Assembly (NCBI GenBank): GCA_016699405.1
Contig: CP064972.1
Span: 3,317,501 to 3,381,500 of the forward strand
Length of the DNA: 64,000 nucleotides
Direction of reading: 5' to 3'
Origin: Holophagales bacterium
GTDB lineage: Bacteria; Acidobacteriota; Thermoanaerobaculia; Multivoradales; JAGPDF01
The notes beneath the pieces were generated by a model. That model did not search any database, was not told the DNA's origin, and saw only the letters and a list, made by a program, of their open reading frames with translations. This document shows positions 9,093 to 18,317 of the stretch, piece by piece (position 1 is the first letter of the stretch; each line of letters begins with the position of its first letter). The position numbers and the translations under genes are program-made.

Positions 9093-11369
9093 TCAGCGCG
9101 GATCGCCCTCGAGCACGAAGCCGGCCCAGAAGTGCGGGGCGCCGTAGCGCGGGTCGCTCCGCATCGCCTGCTGCGCTGCGCGAAGCGCTGCCGCCGGGCT
9201 CGTGCCGTCGCGCAACAGGTCGGCGTAGAACGTCTCGAAGAACCGCGCCGTGGCCTCGTCGCGTACCGGCCAGAGGCTTGCCACGACGCGGGATGCGCCG
9301 GCGTCGAGGAAGCCCCGGACCAGGCCGAGGAGCCCCTCCCCCGGCATCAGGAAGCCGCGCCGGGTGCTGCAACCCGACAACACGACGAGATCGGCGCGCA
9401 GGCGGGCGTGCGCCAGATCGGGAAGTCGCAACAGGCCGTCGATCGGCCGGCCGTTGCGGTCGCGGCGGCTGAGCACCAACGCGGTGCGCTCGGGTCGCTC
9501 CTCGTCGACGACCGCGTGCGTGGCGAAGTGCAGGATCGCCGACTCGGCGACCGCCGGGGCGAGGGCAAGCTCCCGCTCGGCGTCGAAGCCGATCGCGGCG
9601 AGCGGTCGCCGATCCGCCGCGAGGCGGAGGATGGCATCGGCTTCGCTGCGGGTCCCGGGAAGTCGGGCGAGGGGAGGCTCGCCGGCAGGCGCGGGGCCGC
9701 TCGCGTCGAGTCGTGGATCGCCGGGGCCGAAGACCGGGTCGGCGAAGACCGCGACGCCGTGTCGTGCGCTCCCCTCGACGCGAGGTCGCGCCAGGAGAGC
9801 GACGAGCGTCGAAGCCGAGGGGAGCAGGGCGATCTCGTGTCGGGCGACGAGCGGTTCGGCGTCGGGCGCTGCCGGCTCGTCGAGCGCGGCGAAGGGGAGG
9901 CGGGTGAGCTCGCCGTCCGGAACGAACACGAGGCGAGGGAAGCGGGCGATCTCGGGCGCCTCCCCGAGCAGCGCGGTGCTCAATTCGCTCGTCGCCGTCG
10001 CGGCCGGAACGCGCGCCAGGCGGTTGTCGCTGTGGGCCAGGAGCTCGGCGATGGCGCGAACGCGTCGCTCCAGCTCCTCTCGTGGCGCCGGCAGGGGGAC
10101 CAGCCGGAACCCGTCGCGCCAGACGAGAAAGAGGTAGGCGCGCTCGACGCCGAGGAAGAAGCTCAGCAGGAGCGTCCGATCGTCGAGCGCTCGCGCCTGC
10201 AACTCGTCGACGGACGTCAGCCGGTCGACGCCGGCGGCTCGGACGTCCCCGCGTGCGGTCGTGAGCAGATCGAGGAGCGCCCGGGCTCGTGCCTGTTCGC
10301 TGGCGCGGAAGGCACGCCGGTCGTGTCCGGCTCCGGGCTCGACGCGGTGGCGTTCGACCAGCAGGTCGACGTGGCGGGCAAAGAAGATCTGGCGCAGGCC
10401 GAAGTAGGAGGTGCGCAGGTCGGTGTCGGCGACGCCGCGCCGTGCCGTCTCGAGGATCGCCAGCGACTCGTCGAGGTTTCGCTCGGCGGCGGCGAGGGCA
10501 CCATCCTGCTGCTCGAGAAGGGAGAGTTGGGCCAGGGCGAGGGCGGTTCCTTCCGGGTCGCCATGGCGGCGCCAGAGACCGACCGCCCCCTCGAGGGTCG
10601 CTCGAGCCTCGGTCCTCCGGTCGAGCAGGGCCTCCATCTCGCCTCGAGCGGCGAGCGAGCGGGCTTGATGAGCGAGATGCCCGGCTGCCTCCGCCCGCCG
10701 GGCCGACTCGGCGAATGCGGCGTGAGCGGCGGCGATGTCGCCCTCGTCCCGTCGCGCGGTGCCGAGGGAGTAGAGGACCAGCGCCGCTTGTCGCGCCGGC
10801 GCCTCCGGGTCGGCACGCAGCTCGGCGGCGAGTCGCTCGAATGCGGTGGCGGCCTCCTGGCGTCGCCCGAGCGATTGGAGCGCGAGCCCGATCTTGAGGC
10901 GCGCGTCGCGCTGCTCCTGCCGGTCGTCCAGCGCGGTGAAGAGCGCCAGGGCGCGCTGCTGATGCTCGAGCGCCTCGGCGGGACGCCCGAGGAGCCAGAG
11001 GACGTGGCCGACCCCGGACTCGGCCTCCCCTTCGGTGCGGCGGTCTCCGCGAGTCACGGCGATGTCGCGGGCTTCGCGCCCGGCGGCGAGGGCGCGATCG
11101 GGGTTGCCGGTCGCCTCCGCGGCGTGGATCAACGCCACCAGCGCGCGAGCCAGCTCGCCGGGCTCGTCGAGTCGGCGCCAAGCCGCCACAACCGCTTCGA
11201 GGCGCCCGACGGTGCGCCGATGCTCGGCATGGCTCGAAACGGAGAGTGCCGCGATCGCCGCGTCCGTTTCGCGCCGCACCTGTGCGACGCGCCCGGCGCG
11301 TTCGTCGCCGGCAGCGGCCCCGGCCGTCACGAGCGCAGCAACGAGCGCGATCGCAGCGAGACGCGGCAT
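9093..11369 (-). CDS. Exported TPR-CHAT domain protein (caspase-like)
   Basis: The 758-aa product has an N-terminal signal peptide (LAAIALVAALVTAGAAAG), a long region of TPR-like helical repeats (about 30-400) and a C-terminal CHAT domain (about 480-758). CHAT is a clan CD, caspase/separase-like cysteine peptidase fold. The dyad is intact: HFATHA with the second histidine at residue 618, and LSGCST with the cysteine at 667. The downstream GEGLLGLVRGFLDAGASRVVASLWPV segment is typical of CHAT (only part quoted: GLVRGFLDAGASRVV). I use the ATG at 11369 because it gives the signal peptide; the frame stays open further upstream without a credible start. It lies 29 bases after the anti-sigma gene, so sigma, anti-sigma and CHAT are probably one operon. 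Its target is unknown. Confidence 0.88.
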   Translation of the reverse strand: MPRLAAIALVAALVTAGAAAGDERAGRVAQVRRETDAAIAALSVSSHAEHRRTVGRLEAVVAAWRRLDEPGELARALVALIHAAEATGNPDRALAAGREARDIAVTRGDRRTEGEAESGVGHVLWLLGRPAEALEHQQRALALFTALDDRQEQRDARLKIGLALQSLGRRQEAATAFERLAAELRADPEAPARQAALVLYSLGTARRDEGDIAAAHAAFAESARRAEAAGHLAHQARSLAARGEMEALLDRRTEARATLEGAVGLWRRHGDPEGTALALAQLSLLEQQDGALAAAERNLDESLAILETARRGVADTDLRTSYFGLRQIFFARHVDLLVERHRVEPGAGHDRRAFRASEQARARALLDLLTTARGDVRAAGVDRLTSVDELQARALDDRTLLLSFFLGVERAYLFLVWRDGFRLVPLPAPREELERRVRAIAELLAHSDNRLARVPAATATSELSTALLGEAPEIARFPRLVFVPDGELTRLPFAALDEPAAPDAEPLVARHEIALLPSASTLVALLARPRVEGSARHGVAVFADPVFGPGDPRLDASGPAPAGEPPLARLPGTRSEADAILRLAADRRPLAAIGFDAERELALAPAVAESAILHFATHAVVDEERPERTALVLSRRDRNGRPIDGLLRLPDLAHARLRADLVVLSGCSTRRGFLMPGEGLLGLVRGFLDAGASRVVASLWPVRDEATARFFETFYADLLRDGTSPAAALRAAQQAMRSDPRYGAPHFWAGFVLEGDPR

Positions 11370-11398
11370 GCCGTCGCAGGTCGGTGGAGACGGAAGGG

Positions 11399-12136
11399 TC
11401 AGTGGTCGCCTTGCAGCGAGAAGGCGAAGGTCCCGATCACCGACCCGGCCGGCGATCCGGCGGTCCGCAGGCGGAGCTCGTATTCGCCGGGAGCGAGTGT
11501 CGCCGCGGGCAGCATCAGGGTGAGGTTGCCGTAGGAGGTCGGCGTGAGGCGGTCGAGGTGGGTGAGCGCCCGGCCGTCGCGCAGGACGTCGACACGGAAG
11601 GGGCCGGCGCCGAGTTGGTCGGCAGCCAGCACGAGGACCAGCGGCGCGCCGTCTGGCGGCACCGGAATGGCGACGCGGGCGGGTGGCTGCGCGGCGCGCA
11701 GCGTCCCCTCGGCGAGCAGGTCGACGACCGGCACGTTGCTCTGCGCCCGCTCCGCACCGCGGTGGGCGGCGCGTTCCCATCCGATCGCACAGACGACGGC
11801 GATCGAAGCCGCGGCGGCCGCGGCGATCCAAGGGGCGGTCGAGCGACGCCCGCCGCGCGCGCTCTCGGTGCTCGGCGAGGGAGCGGCGATCGTCTCGCCG
11901 GCGTCTGCGGCCCAGGGTTCGAGCTCGCGCAGCAGGCGAAGCTCGGCGGCGCAGTCGGCGCAACCGACGAGGTGGTCAACGAGGGCGAGCCTCTCGGCGG
12001 CCGGAAGGTCACCGGCGGCGAGCGCGGTCAGCCGCTCCGGCGCGGGGCAGCCCGAACGGTCGCCGTCTCCCGCGAGCTCCGTCTTCGCCCACACCTGCTC
12101 GAGCTCCGGGATGGGATCCCTACTCTCGTCGCTCAT
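11399..12136 (-). CDS. Zinc-finger anti-sigma factor, single-pass membrane protein
   Basis: The 245-aa protein has an N-terminal cytoplasmic zinc-finger anti-sigma motif, H55-x3-C59-x2-C62 (within DHLVGCADC). One transmembrane helix follows at about residues 102-120, then an extracytoplasmic beta-rich C-terminal domain of about 110 residues. This is the layout of anti-sigma factors that hold a cognate ECF sigma factor at the membrane and release it on an envelope signal. Its start overlaps the end of the sigma gene by 17 bases, so translation is probably coupled. The outer domain ends with a segment reading GEYELRLRTAG, a beta-sandwich-like pattern that might sense ligands or partner proteins; that last point is inference. 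Confidence 0.86.
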   Translation of the reverse strand: MSDESRDPIPELEQVWAKTELAGDGDRSGCPAPERLTALAAGDLPAAERLALVDHLVGCADCAAELRLLRELEPWAADAGETIAAPSPSTESARGGRRSTAPWIAAAAAASIAVVCAIGWERAAHRGAERAQSNVPVVDLLAEGTLRAAQPPARVAIPVPPDGAPLVLVLAADQLGAGPFRVDVLRDGRALTHLDRLTPTSYGNLTLMLPAATLAPGEYELRLRTAGSPAGSVIGTFAFSLQGDH

Positions 12137-12689
12137 CGCCACCTCCCGGGTGCATCCGTTGCCGCAGCTCGGCCAGGCCGCGGTAGACGAGGCTGCGCGA
12201 CTTCGCCTCGCTCCAGCCCGCGAGCTCGCCGATCTCGGCCGGGCTGAAGCCGCGCAGGTGAAGCCCGACGGCTCGCCGCCGCTCCGGCTCGAGCCCGCCG
12301 AGCTCCTGGCGCGCCCGCGCGACGAGGCGCCGCTGGTCGAGCTGGGCCTCCGGCTCGGCTGCGGCGGCGACCGCGAGAGCCGCCGGGGCGAGGTTCTCGT
12401 CGGAGACCTCGACCCGCCGATCTTGTCGCCGGGCCGTCGCCCGCCGGATCGCGTCGAGCGCGGCGCTCGCCGCAGCCCGATAGACGTAAGACGCAGGGTG
12501 CGCAATTCCCGTTGCGGAGCGCAGCGCCCGCCAGACCCGGATCCGCGCCTCCTGCTCGACGTCCTCGACCGCGATCCCCAGGGCGGGCGGACACCGGCTC
12601 GCCACCGTGGCGCGCAGCAGCCCGGAGAAGCGAGTGAGCAGCTCCTCGAGCTCGCGCTCGGCGGTCGGTGACATCGGCTGGTCGTCCAT
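12120..12689 (-). CDS. ECF-type RNA polymerase sigma factor
   Basis: The 189-aa product has sigma region 2 (about 8-85, with DVEQEARIRVWRAL) and region 4 (about 120-180, with a helix-turn-helix in GFSPAEIGELAGWSEAKSRSLVYRGL). No region 1 or 3 is present, as expected for an ECF sigma factor. I chose the ATG at 12689; a second ATG five codons in (MSPTAEREL) is an alternative. The anti-sigma gene overlaps its 3' end and the exported CHAT gene follows, so the regulon probably includes these envelope genes. A possible self-regulated promoter (GAAC, 16 bases, then TATAG) lies 38-63 bases upstream. Confidence 0.87.
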   Translation of the reverse strand: MDDQPMSPTAERELEELLTRFSGLLRATVASRCPPALGIAVEDVEQEARIRVWRALRSATGIAHPASYVYRAAASAALDAIRRATARRQDRRVEVSDENLAPAALAVAAAAEPEAQLDQRRLVARARQELGGLEPERRRAVGLHLRGFSPAEIGELAGWSEAKSRSLVYRGLAELRQRMHPGGGDERRE

Positions 12690-12727
12690 TCGGCTCGGCG
12701 ACACGCAGCAGGCTCTCGGGCGCCGAA

Positions 12728-12752
12728 CTATAGCGCCGGCCGGCTGGTGTTC
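12728..12752 (-). promoter_or_regulatory. Candidate ECF-type promoter before the sigma factor gene
   Basis: On the minus strand a GAAC box (12752-12749) is followed after 16 bases by CTATAG (12733-12728). GAAC is the most common -35 core of ECF-type promoters. The distance to the sigma start codon is about 38 bases, which leaves a short leader. Autoregulation by the adjacent ECF sigma factor would be typical. The evidence is two short motifs only. Confidence 0.3.
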
Positions 12753-12831
12753 GGAGGCGGGAGTGGAGGACCACGGCTCGTCCGCCGTTGCCGGGGGCGT
12801 CAACGCACGCGGGAAGGCCTCCGAGATGAAG

Positions 12832-15381
12832 TCATTCCCGACGGCGGAGAAGCCGCCCGTCGACCTGCTGCACGTCGACTTCGCGCGGTTGCAGTGTGGG
12901 GTCCGAGGGTGCGAAGACGGCGACCCACAGTCGATCGAGATCGCGCTCGGCCTCGGCCCAGAGCTCGTCCGCCTCTCGATCCTCGCCGAGATGAAGCACT
13001 CGCCCACCCGAACGCTCTGCCAGCTCGGTCAGGGCGGCTCGCGACACGCTGTGAACCTCGTCGACCAGATTCGCTGCGGAGTCGCTGTCGAGCCGACTCG
13101 CGGAGCGCGAAGGGACGCCGACCGAGCTGCCGCTCCGCGAGGTCACCAGGAGTCGCCTGCAGGGTCGTCCGTCGGCCAACGCGACAAGGACTGGGACGGC
13201 ACGGTTGCGGGCTCGCGCGAGGACGGAGCGCCAGTCGCCGCTCCCAGCGGTCTCGCAACCGTCGGTGAAGACGATGAGCGCCGCACGATCCGAGCGCTCC
13301 TCGAAGCGATCCAGCGCGAAACCGATGGCATCGAAGATGGCCGACCGTTCCCGTGGAAGTGCCGGGACGCTGGCGAGCAGTGTGCTGGGGCCGCTGCGCG
13401 AGGCGCCAAGAAACCGTGCGGTCTCGCCGAAATCCACGCGGAAGAGACGATCTCCGTCTCCGAGGAGGCGCCGAGCTGCCGCAGTGGCCGATCGGGCGAA
13501 GGCCACTCGTTCACGGCAGACACTCTCGGAAGCGTCGAGGACGAGGCCGAGCTCGAGCGAGCTGCGTGGGCCGCCAGCGATGCGGACGAGCTGTTGGTCG
13601 ATGCCCTTCCAGCGTACGCGGATCTCGTCCGTCATTGGCATCCGCTCGTCCGGCTGAACGAACCGGGCCTCGGCGAGGCGCACGTCCAGTGTTTCCGAAT
13701 AGGTCGTGTCGCTATTCGTGGACGGAGCCGGCGTGGAAGCTGTCAGCGGGAACTCCAGGGTCCCTGCGGGAAGGTCGGTCGGGCCCGCGCCGCCGCGGGC
13801 GCCGGTTCGCATCTCGAGGACGTCGACGGCAAAGGCCTGTGTGCCGATGGGGACCGCCAGATCGGCCTGATAGGTGAGCTCCCCTTGCTCGGGCAGCGTG
13901 GGCAGGGCGAGCTCGATCTGCCGAGCGAGCGGGCGTCCGTCCGGCAGCGAGGCCTGGAGCGTGAGGCGGAATCTCGGGGCGGGCCCGGCCAAATGCGGCG
14001 ATCTGAAAGGCAAGAGGTCGACTCCGACCCGCAGCGTAACGAGCATTCGTCCCCCCTGGGGGTCGGGGCCGGCGCGAGCGTCGATTCCGACCCGGAGGAC
14101 CGGTGGCGCGGGAGCGCGGGTTCCCGTGGCATCGAATGCTGGAACAAAGACTCGGGGGGCTGTGCGGACGCTCCATCCTGGACGGTCGAAGTCGACTCGG
14201 ACTTGCCGCCAGCCCGCGGAGGCATCGTCGCTCTGGTAGACGACCTCGAAGTGGCCGCCGACGGAGGAGAGCGCGTCGGCGAGTTGAGAGGCCGAGCGGA
14301 CGAGAGCTCCGCCGGTGGTTTGAGCGGCCAAGCGAAACAGTGGGGTCGGCTGCAACCCGAGCCGCAACCGCCACGGAGCCTCGTCTGCGGGCCCGGCTCC
14401 GGGGCGACGAGTCAAGAGAACGGTGTCGGGCGGCCGCGTCCACGAGATGAGGGAAACCCCGCTACCGGCCAGCTCGCGCCAGGCGGATGAATACTGGAAG
14501 GCCTTGCCAGGTCGAAGGGAGGCCAGGCCAGCGAGCTCGTCCGCGGAGGCCTCGCCCGGCACCAGTGAGGCGACGAAACCTGCGAGGTCCGTGTCGGCCT
14601 GGGCCGCCCAGATCACCACCAGTGGCCGAGGAGCCGCCGCCAATCGATGCACGAGGCGATCGACGGCGACGTCCATCTGGTGCGCCTCGTCGGTCGCCAG
14701 CTGGCGAGCGATCGGCAGGATGCGCTCGGCGAGCTGGGAGGCGGGCGGCCGAAGCTCGCTCGGTTGAAAAGGGGCCCCGGCTTCGGATCCTTCGAGGACC
14801 TCGCGTGCGACCTGGGCGCGGCGCGCATAGAAGCGGCCGAGGGGTCGCCCTTCGTCACGTGCTCGAGCGAGAGCCCGGCGGATGGCCTCCGGTTCGTCGA
14901 GAGCGGTTCCGAGGTCGTGGGGAGTCGTGTCGAGGATCGTCAGTTCCACCGGTCCGAGATGCGCCAGCTCCTCCGCGGAGCCGCTGAGCTGCTCGATGAC
15001 CTCCTCCCACGCCACGTGGTCGAGGGACTCGGCATCGAGGGCAATCAGGACGAAACGGCGAGCCGGTGTCGGCATCGTGGTGCCGGCTCGCCGGGAGAGG
15101 ATGTGTCCCCGCGCCTCCTCGCGTCGGTCCTGATGGGTACGTTGACGGAGCTCGAGCACGGGGCGCTCGACGCCGTTCTCGATCACCCTGACCCGGCCAG
15201 CCGGAAGCCTCTCGGCCCGGTCACCGCATGGGTCGATCAGGTCGAGCTCGAGGGAACGCGTCACGACATCGATCGATAGACCGTAGGTCGCCGGCGGGGT
15301 CGGATCGGCTGCTCGCACCGGCCAGCCGAGCCAGAGCAAAAGCGCCAAGCCGGTTCGGCTGGCGATCGCTAGCCGAGGCAA
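12832..15381 (-). CDS. VWFA-related exported protein (copy 1)
   Basis: The 849-aa product starts at a TTG and has a signal peptide (ASRTGLALLLWLGWPVRAA). A domain near the N terminus (about 30-80, with VRVIENGVERPVLELRQR) is of the kind that opens acidobacterial VWFA-related proteins. A long middle region follows, then a von Willebrand A domain near the C terminus. Its metal site motif DASES begins at residue 616, and FTDGCET supplies the second acidic loop. It ends with a segment WVAVFAPSDPT also found in its neighbour. It lies 26 bases after the paralogous gene with the same order of domains, so the two are a tandem duplication. The VWA fold suggests protein-protein or matrix adhesion outside the cell; the ligand is unknown. 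Confidence 0.82.
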   Translation of the reverse strand: MPRLAIASRTGLALLLWLGWPVRAADPTPPATYGLSIDVVTRSLELDLIDPCGDRAERLPAGRVRVIENGVERPVLELRQRTHQDRREEARGHILSRRAGTTMPTPARRFVLIALDAESLDHVAWEEVIEQLSGSAEELAHLGPVELTILDTTPHDLGTALDEPEAIRRALARARDEGRPLGRFYARRAQVAREVLEGSEAGAPFQPSELRPPASQLAERILPIARQLATDEAHQMDVAVDRLVHRLAAAPRPLVVIWAAQADTDLAGFVASLVPGEASADELAGLASLRPGKAFQYSSAWRELAGSGVSLISWTRPPDTVLLTRRPGAGPADEAPWRLRLGLQPTPLFRLAAQTTGGALVRSASQLADALSSVGGHFEVVYQSDDASAGWRQVRVDFDRPGWSVRTAPRVFVPAFDATGTRAPAPPVLRVGIDARAGPDPQGGRMLVTLRVGVDLLPFRSPHLAGPAPRFRLTLQASLPDGRPLARQIELALPTLPEQGELTYQADLAVPIGTQAFAVDVLEMRTGARGGAGPTDLPAGTLEFPLTASTPAPSTNSDTTYSETLDVRLAEARFVQPDERMPMTDEIRVRWKGIDQQLVRIAGGPRSSLELGLVLDASESVCRERVAFARSATAAARRLLGDGDRLFRVDFGETARFLGASRSGPSTLLASVPALPRERSAIFDAIGFALDRFEERSDRAALIVFTDGCETAGSGDWRSVLARARNRAVPVLVALADGRPCRRLLVTSRSGSSVGVPSRSASRLDSDSAANLVDEVHSVSRAALTELAERSGGRVLHLGEDREADELWAEAERDLDRLWVAVFAPSDPTLQPREVDVQQVDGRLLRRRE

Positions 15382-15407
15382 GGAGTGAGCGGTCGCGTGG
15401 TGCGCGA

Positions 15408-17948
15408 TCAGTCGGCGGGACGTAGGACCTCCCCCGTCGCGCTGCGCACTTCCGCCTCGTGCGAGTCGACCTCGGGGCCGGAGGGCTCGTACAAGGCGAC
15501 CCAGAGGTGCGCGAGGGCATCCTCGAACTCCTTCCAGATCGCACCAGCCTCTTCGGCCTTGTCCAGAGTCAGGACTCGACCGCCCGACTGCTGGGCGAGT
15601 CGGCGGAGGGCGACTCGGGAGGTATTCGCCGGACCCTCATTGAAGTCGGCGCGGGTCAGGATGTCAGGTTGCAGGGGACGGCGAACGATGGTCGTCACAC
15701 GAGCCCGGCAGGGCTTCGCGTCGGCGAGCACGACGAGCAGGGGGATCGCGCGCTGGCGGGCGATTTGGAGCACGGACTCGGCGGAGGTGTGACCGGTGGT
15801 CTCGCAACCGTCGGTGAAGACGATCAGCGCGGCGCGATCCGAGCGCCCTTCGAAGCGGTCGAGAGCGAAGCGCAGGCCGTCGAAGATGGCGGTCTTCTCT
15901 GGCAACCTTGGCGGGATTCGGGCGAAGAGCGCGGCGGGTCCGCCCCGGGCGGCGCCGAGGAACCGCGGCGTGCTCGCGAAGTCGACGCGGAAGACCCGGT
16001 CGGTGGGCCCGAGCAGGCGCTGGGAGGCCTCCGCGGCCGCACGGGCGAAGGCCTCTCGCTCGGGACGGACGCTGTCCGAGGCGTCGAGCACGACGCCGAT
16101 TTCGAGGGGGCTCCCGGGGCCACCGGCGAGGCGGAGCAGCTTCTGTTCGCGGCGTTTCCAATTCACGCGGAGGCCGTCGGGCCGCGGCGCTTCGCTCCCG
16201 GGGAAGAGGAAGCGCGCTTCGCCGAGGCGGACGTCCGTCGCGTCGGAGAAGCTCGGCAGGGTGGAGGCGGCCTCGGCCGGTTCGACTTCCGGCGTTCCCG
16301 AGAAGGCGTCGGTCGGTCCCGCGCTCCCTGCGGCGCGGCTCGCTTCTTCGCGCACCTCGATCGTGAAGCCCTGCGTGCCGAGCGGAACGTCGAGGCTGAT
16401 CTGGTAGCGAAGATCGCCCTCGGGCGGCAGCGCCGGGACTGCCAGCTCGGACTCGCGCCCCATCGCCTTGCCGTCCGGCGTCGTCGCGCGGACGAGGAGA
16501 CGAAAGCGCAGGGGAACCCCGACGCCGGGTTGTTTCCGCAAGGGCGCCAGATCGACGAGAAGCGAGAGCGTGACGATCTGTCTTCCGGGGTTCGCTCCCG
16601 CTCCCACCGTGGCGGCCAGCTCGGTCCGCAACGCTGGAGCCTCGGTCTCGGCTTTCGCCACCGGTCGCTGTCGCCGGGTCTGAACATAGACGCGCGGCGA
16701 CACACGAACGGTCCATCCCGGTCGCGTCGTGCGCAACTGGATTTCGCGCCAACCCTCCGATGCGTTGTCGCTCTGGTAGACGAGTTGGTGTCGGCCCCCG
16801 ACGACCTCGACCGCCTGGCGGATCTCCTCCTCGGACTGCACGAGGGCGCCGCCGGTGCGTTCGGCAGCGATCTCGAAAAGTGTCAGCGACTCGGCGCCGA
16901 GCGTCAGGTTCGGTCGCGAGCGAGTCGAGTGGCGAAGCGAGCTGCTCGAGACCTCGAGGAGCGCGTCGGGGACGCGCGACCAGCAGAGGAGGATGACGCC
17001 GTCGTCGGCGAGCTCTCTCCATCGTGCCTCGAAGGACGAGGACGTGCCGAGCGGCCTCCCCTGGAAGCGGATGCGATCGTCGGGGCCGACCCACTCGGGA
17101 AGGAGGGAGACGACGAAGCCGGCCGTATCGGGATCGCCCTGGGCCGCCCAAACGGCGATCAGCGGGCGGCCGAGCCGGTTCGTCTCCGTTCGCAGACGGC
17201 CGACGGACAGGTCGAGGAGTCTCTGCTCCTCGACGACCAGCTCGCGCGAGGCGAACTCGGCTTGCAGGATGCGTTCAGCGTCCACGTCGCGCCGTCGTGC
17301 GGCGACGCCGTCCGGGCTCGTGCTCGGTATCGGAAGCAGCACGAGATCGAAGATCCGCTGGAGCTCCCGAATGAAGCGGCTGCGTCCCCGGTAGAACTCG
17401 TCGAGCGGCTTCACTTCGCGGAGCGCGCGGGCGAGCGCTCGGCGCACCGTTTCGGGGTCGGTCGCGCCGCTCGCCAGGCGGAGGGGCGGCGCGGTCAGCA
17501 CCGTGACGTCGACCGGGCCGATCCGCGTGAAGGCATCGGCGGAAGAGCTCATCTGGCGAATGGCGTGCTCCCAGGCCGAGCGCCCGAGCGTCGACGGGTC
17601 GAGGGCCAGGAGCACGAAGCGCTGCGGTGGGGCGGCGAGGGCGGTGCTTGCGTCCTCACCCGCCGTCTTGGCAAGGCGAGCGACCTTTTCGGTCGACGCC
17701 GGAGGGCGCCGTCGAACCTCGAGGATCGTCCGCGCCACGCCGTTCTCGGTGAGCTCGAGCGAGTCGGCCGGCACGTCGTCGACCGCCTTGCCGTCCGTGT
17801 CGAGCAGATCGAAGTAGAGGCTGCGAGCGACCACCTCGATGCCGGCCGCGAAGCCGGCGGTCGGCGGCTCCTGCCCGTGAGCCGGAGGAACCATCGCCAG
17901 GACGAGAGCGAGCGTCGAGCCGAGCCGGGCCTTCGTCGCGATTCGCAT
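15408..17948 (-). CDS. VWFA-related exported protein (copy 2)
   Basis: The 846-aa product has a clear signal peptide (LGSTLALVLAMVPPAHG) and the same layout as its downstream neighbour. There is an N-terminal domain with LELTENGVARTILEVRRR, a middle beta-rich region, and a VWA domain with DASDS beginning at residue 622 and FTDGCETTG. It ends in WVALYEPSGPE. The two copies are similar along their full length but clearly diverged, so the duplication is not recent. A purine-rich ribosome site (GAGGAAG) precedes the ATG. It is the first gene of the minus-strand series that continues through the sigma/anti-sigma/CHAT genes. Whether the VWFA pair belongs to that regulon is not shown by the sequence. 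Confidence 0.82.
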   Translation of the reverse strand: MRIATKARLGSTLALVLAMVPPAHGQEPPTAGFAAGIEVVARSLYFDLLDTDGKAVDDVPADSLELTENGVARTILEVRRRPPASTEKVARLAKTAGEDASTALAAPPQRFVLLALDPSTLGRSAWEHAIRQMSSSADAFTRIGPVDVTVLTAPPLRLASGATDPETVRRALARALREVKPLDEFYRGRSRFIRELQRIFDLVLLPIPSTSPDGVAARRRDVDAERILQAEFASRELVVEEQRLLDLSVGRLRTETNRLGRPLIAVWAAQGDPDTAGFVVSLLPEWVGPDDRIRFQGRPLGTSSSFEARWRELADDGVILLCWSRVPDALLEVSSSSLRHSTRSRPNLTLGAESLTLFEIAAERTGGALVQSEEEIRQAVEVVGGRHQLVYQSDNASEGWREIQLRTTRPGWTVRVSPRVYVQTRRQRPVAKAETEAPALRTELAATVGAGANPGRQIVTLSLLVDLAPLRKQPGVGVPLRFRLLVRATTPDGKAMGRESELAVPALPPEGDLRYQISLDVPLGTQGFTIEVREEASRAAGSAGPTDAFSGTPEVEPAEAASTLPSFSDATDVRLGEARFLFPGSEAPRPDGLRVNWKRREQKLLRLAGGPGSPLEIGVVLDASDSVRPEREAFARAAAEASQRLLGPTDRVFRVDFASTPRFLGAARGGPAALFARIPPRLPEKTAIFDGLRFALDRFEGRSDRAALIVFTDGCETTGHTSAESVLQIARQRAIPLLVVLADAKPCRARVTTIVRRPLQPDILTRADFNEGPANTSRVALRRLAQQSGGRVLTLDKAEEAGAIWKEFEDALAHLWVALYEPSGPEVDSHEAEVRSATGEVLRPAD

Positions 17949-18317
17949 CGATCTTCCTCACGCACCGCCGAAGCGGCGGAAGCCATCACCTGCAACGGAA
18001 TGAACCGAGAATCGCCCTCATTCGTGAAGCGGTGCAAGAGTGACGCCAGCTCGGAGTCGAACGGCCTTCTCGAGCCCAGCGAGCTGGAAGCGGGTGCCCT
18101 CGCCCGCAGAGCCTACCTGCTCGATGCGAAGGCCGATCTTCCGCCGGGGCGAGAGAACCGACGGCAGGCGGGACGGGCGTCGCAAAGTGAGGGCGCGATC
18201 GTCATTCCCGAGTGACGGCTTCCGGGAGTGGCTCGTCGCGGGAGACGGGTTCCGGAGCCGCTTTCCCCTTCGGACGCGACTTGCGGTGGCGCTCCGAGTC
18301 GCTTAGCCTCCGGCGCG
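17949..18317. other. Divergent intergenic region
   Basis: About 370 bases separate the divergent VWFA-related gene and the YdeP-type oxidoreductase. Apart from the candidate promoter at 18281-18309 I see no convincing gene, RNA or repeat. Open frames here are short and lack ribosome sites. Confidence 0.5.
18281..18309 (+). promoter_or_regulatory. Candidate sigma-70 promoter for the YdeP-type gene (leaderless)
   Basis: TTGCGG (18281-18286), a 17-base spacer and TAGCCT (18304-18309) form a plausible -35/-10 pair. Only eight bases separate the -10 hexamer from the ATG at 18318, so a transcript starting at the usual distance would have almost no 5' leader. There is no Shine-Dalgarno-like sequence before the ATG, which agrees with that. 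Confidence 0.5.

Noticed and set aside
9042..11534. A long open frame of 830 codons on the plus strand opposite the CHAT gene
   Set aside because: Very GC-rich sequence keeps antisense frames open. The translation is low-complexity R/G/E/A-rich and without domains, while the minus strand encodes a clear TPR-CHAT protein.
17949..18317. tRNA-like TTCGACTCC on the minus strand
   Set aside because: The flanking bases do not pair as a T arm and no acceptor stem or anticodon arm can be drawn.
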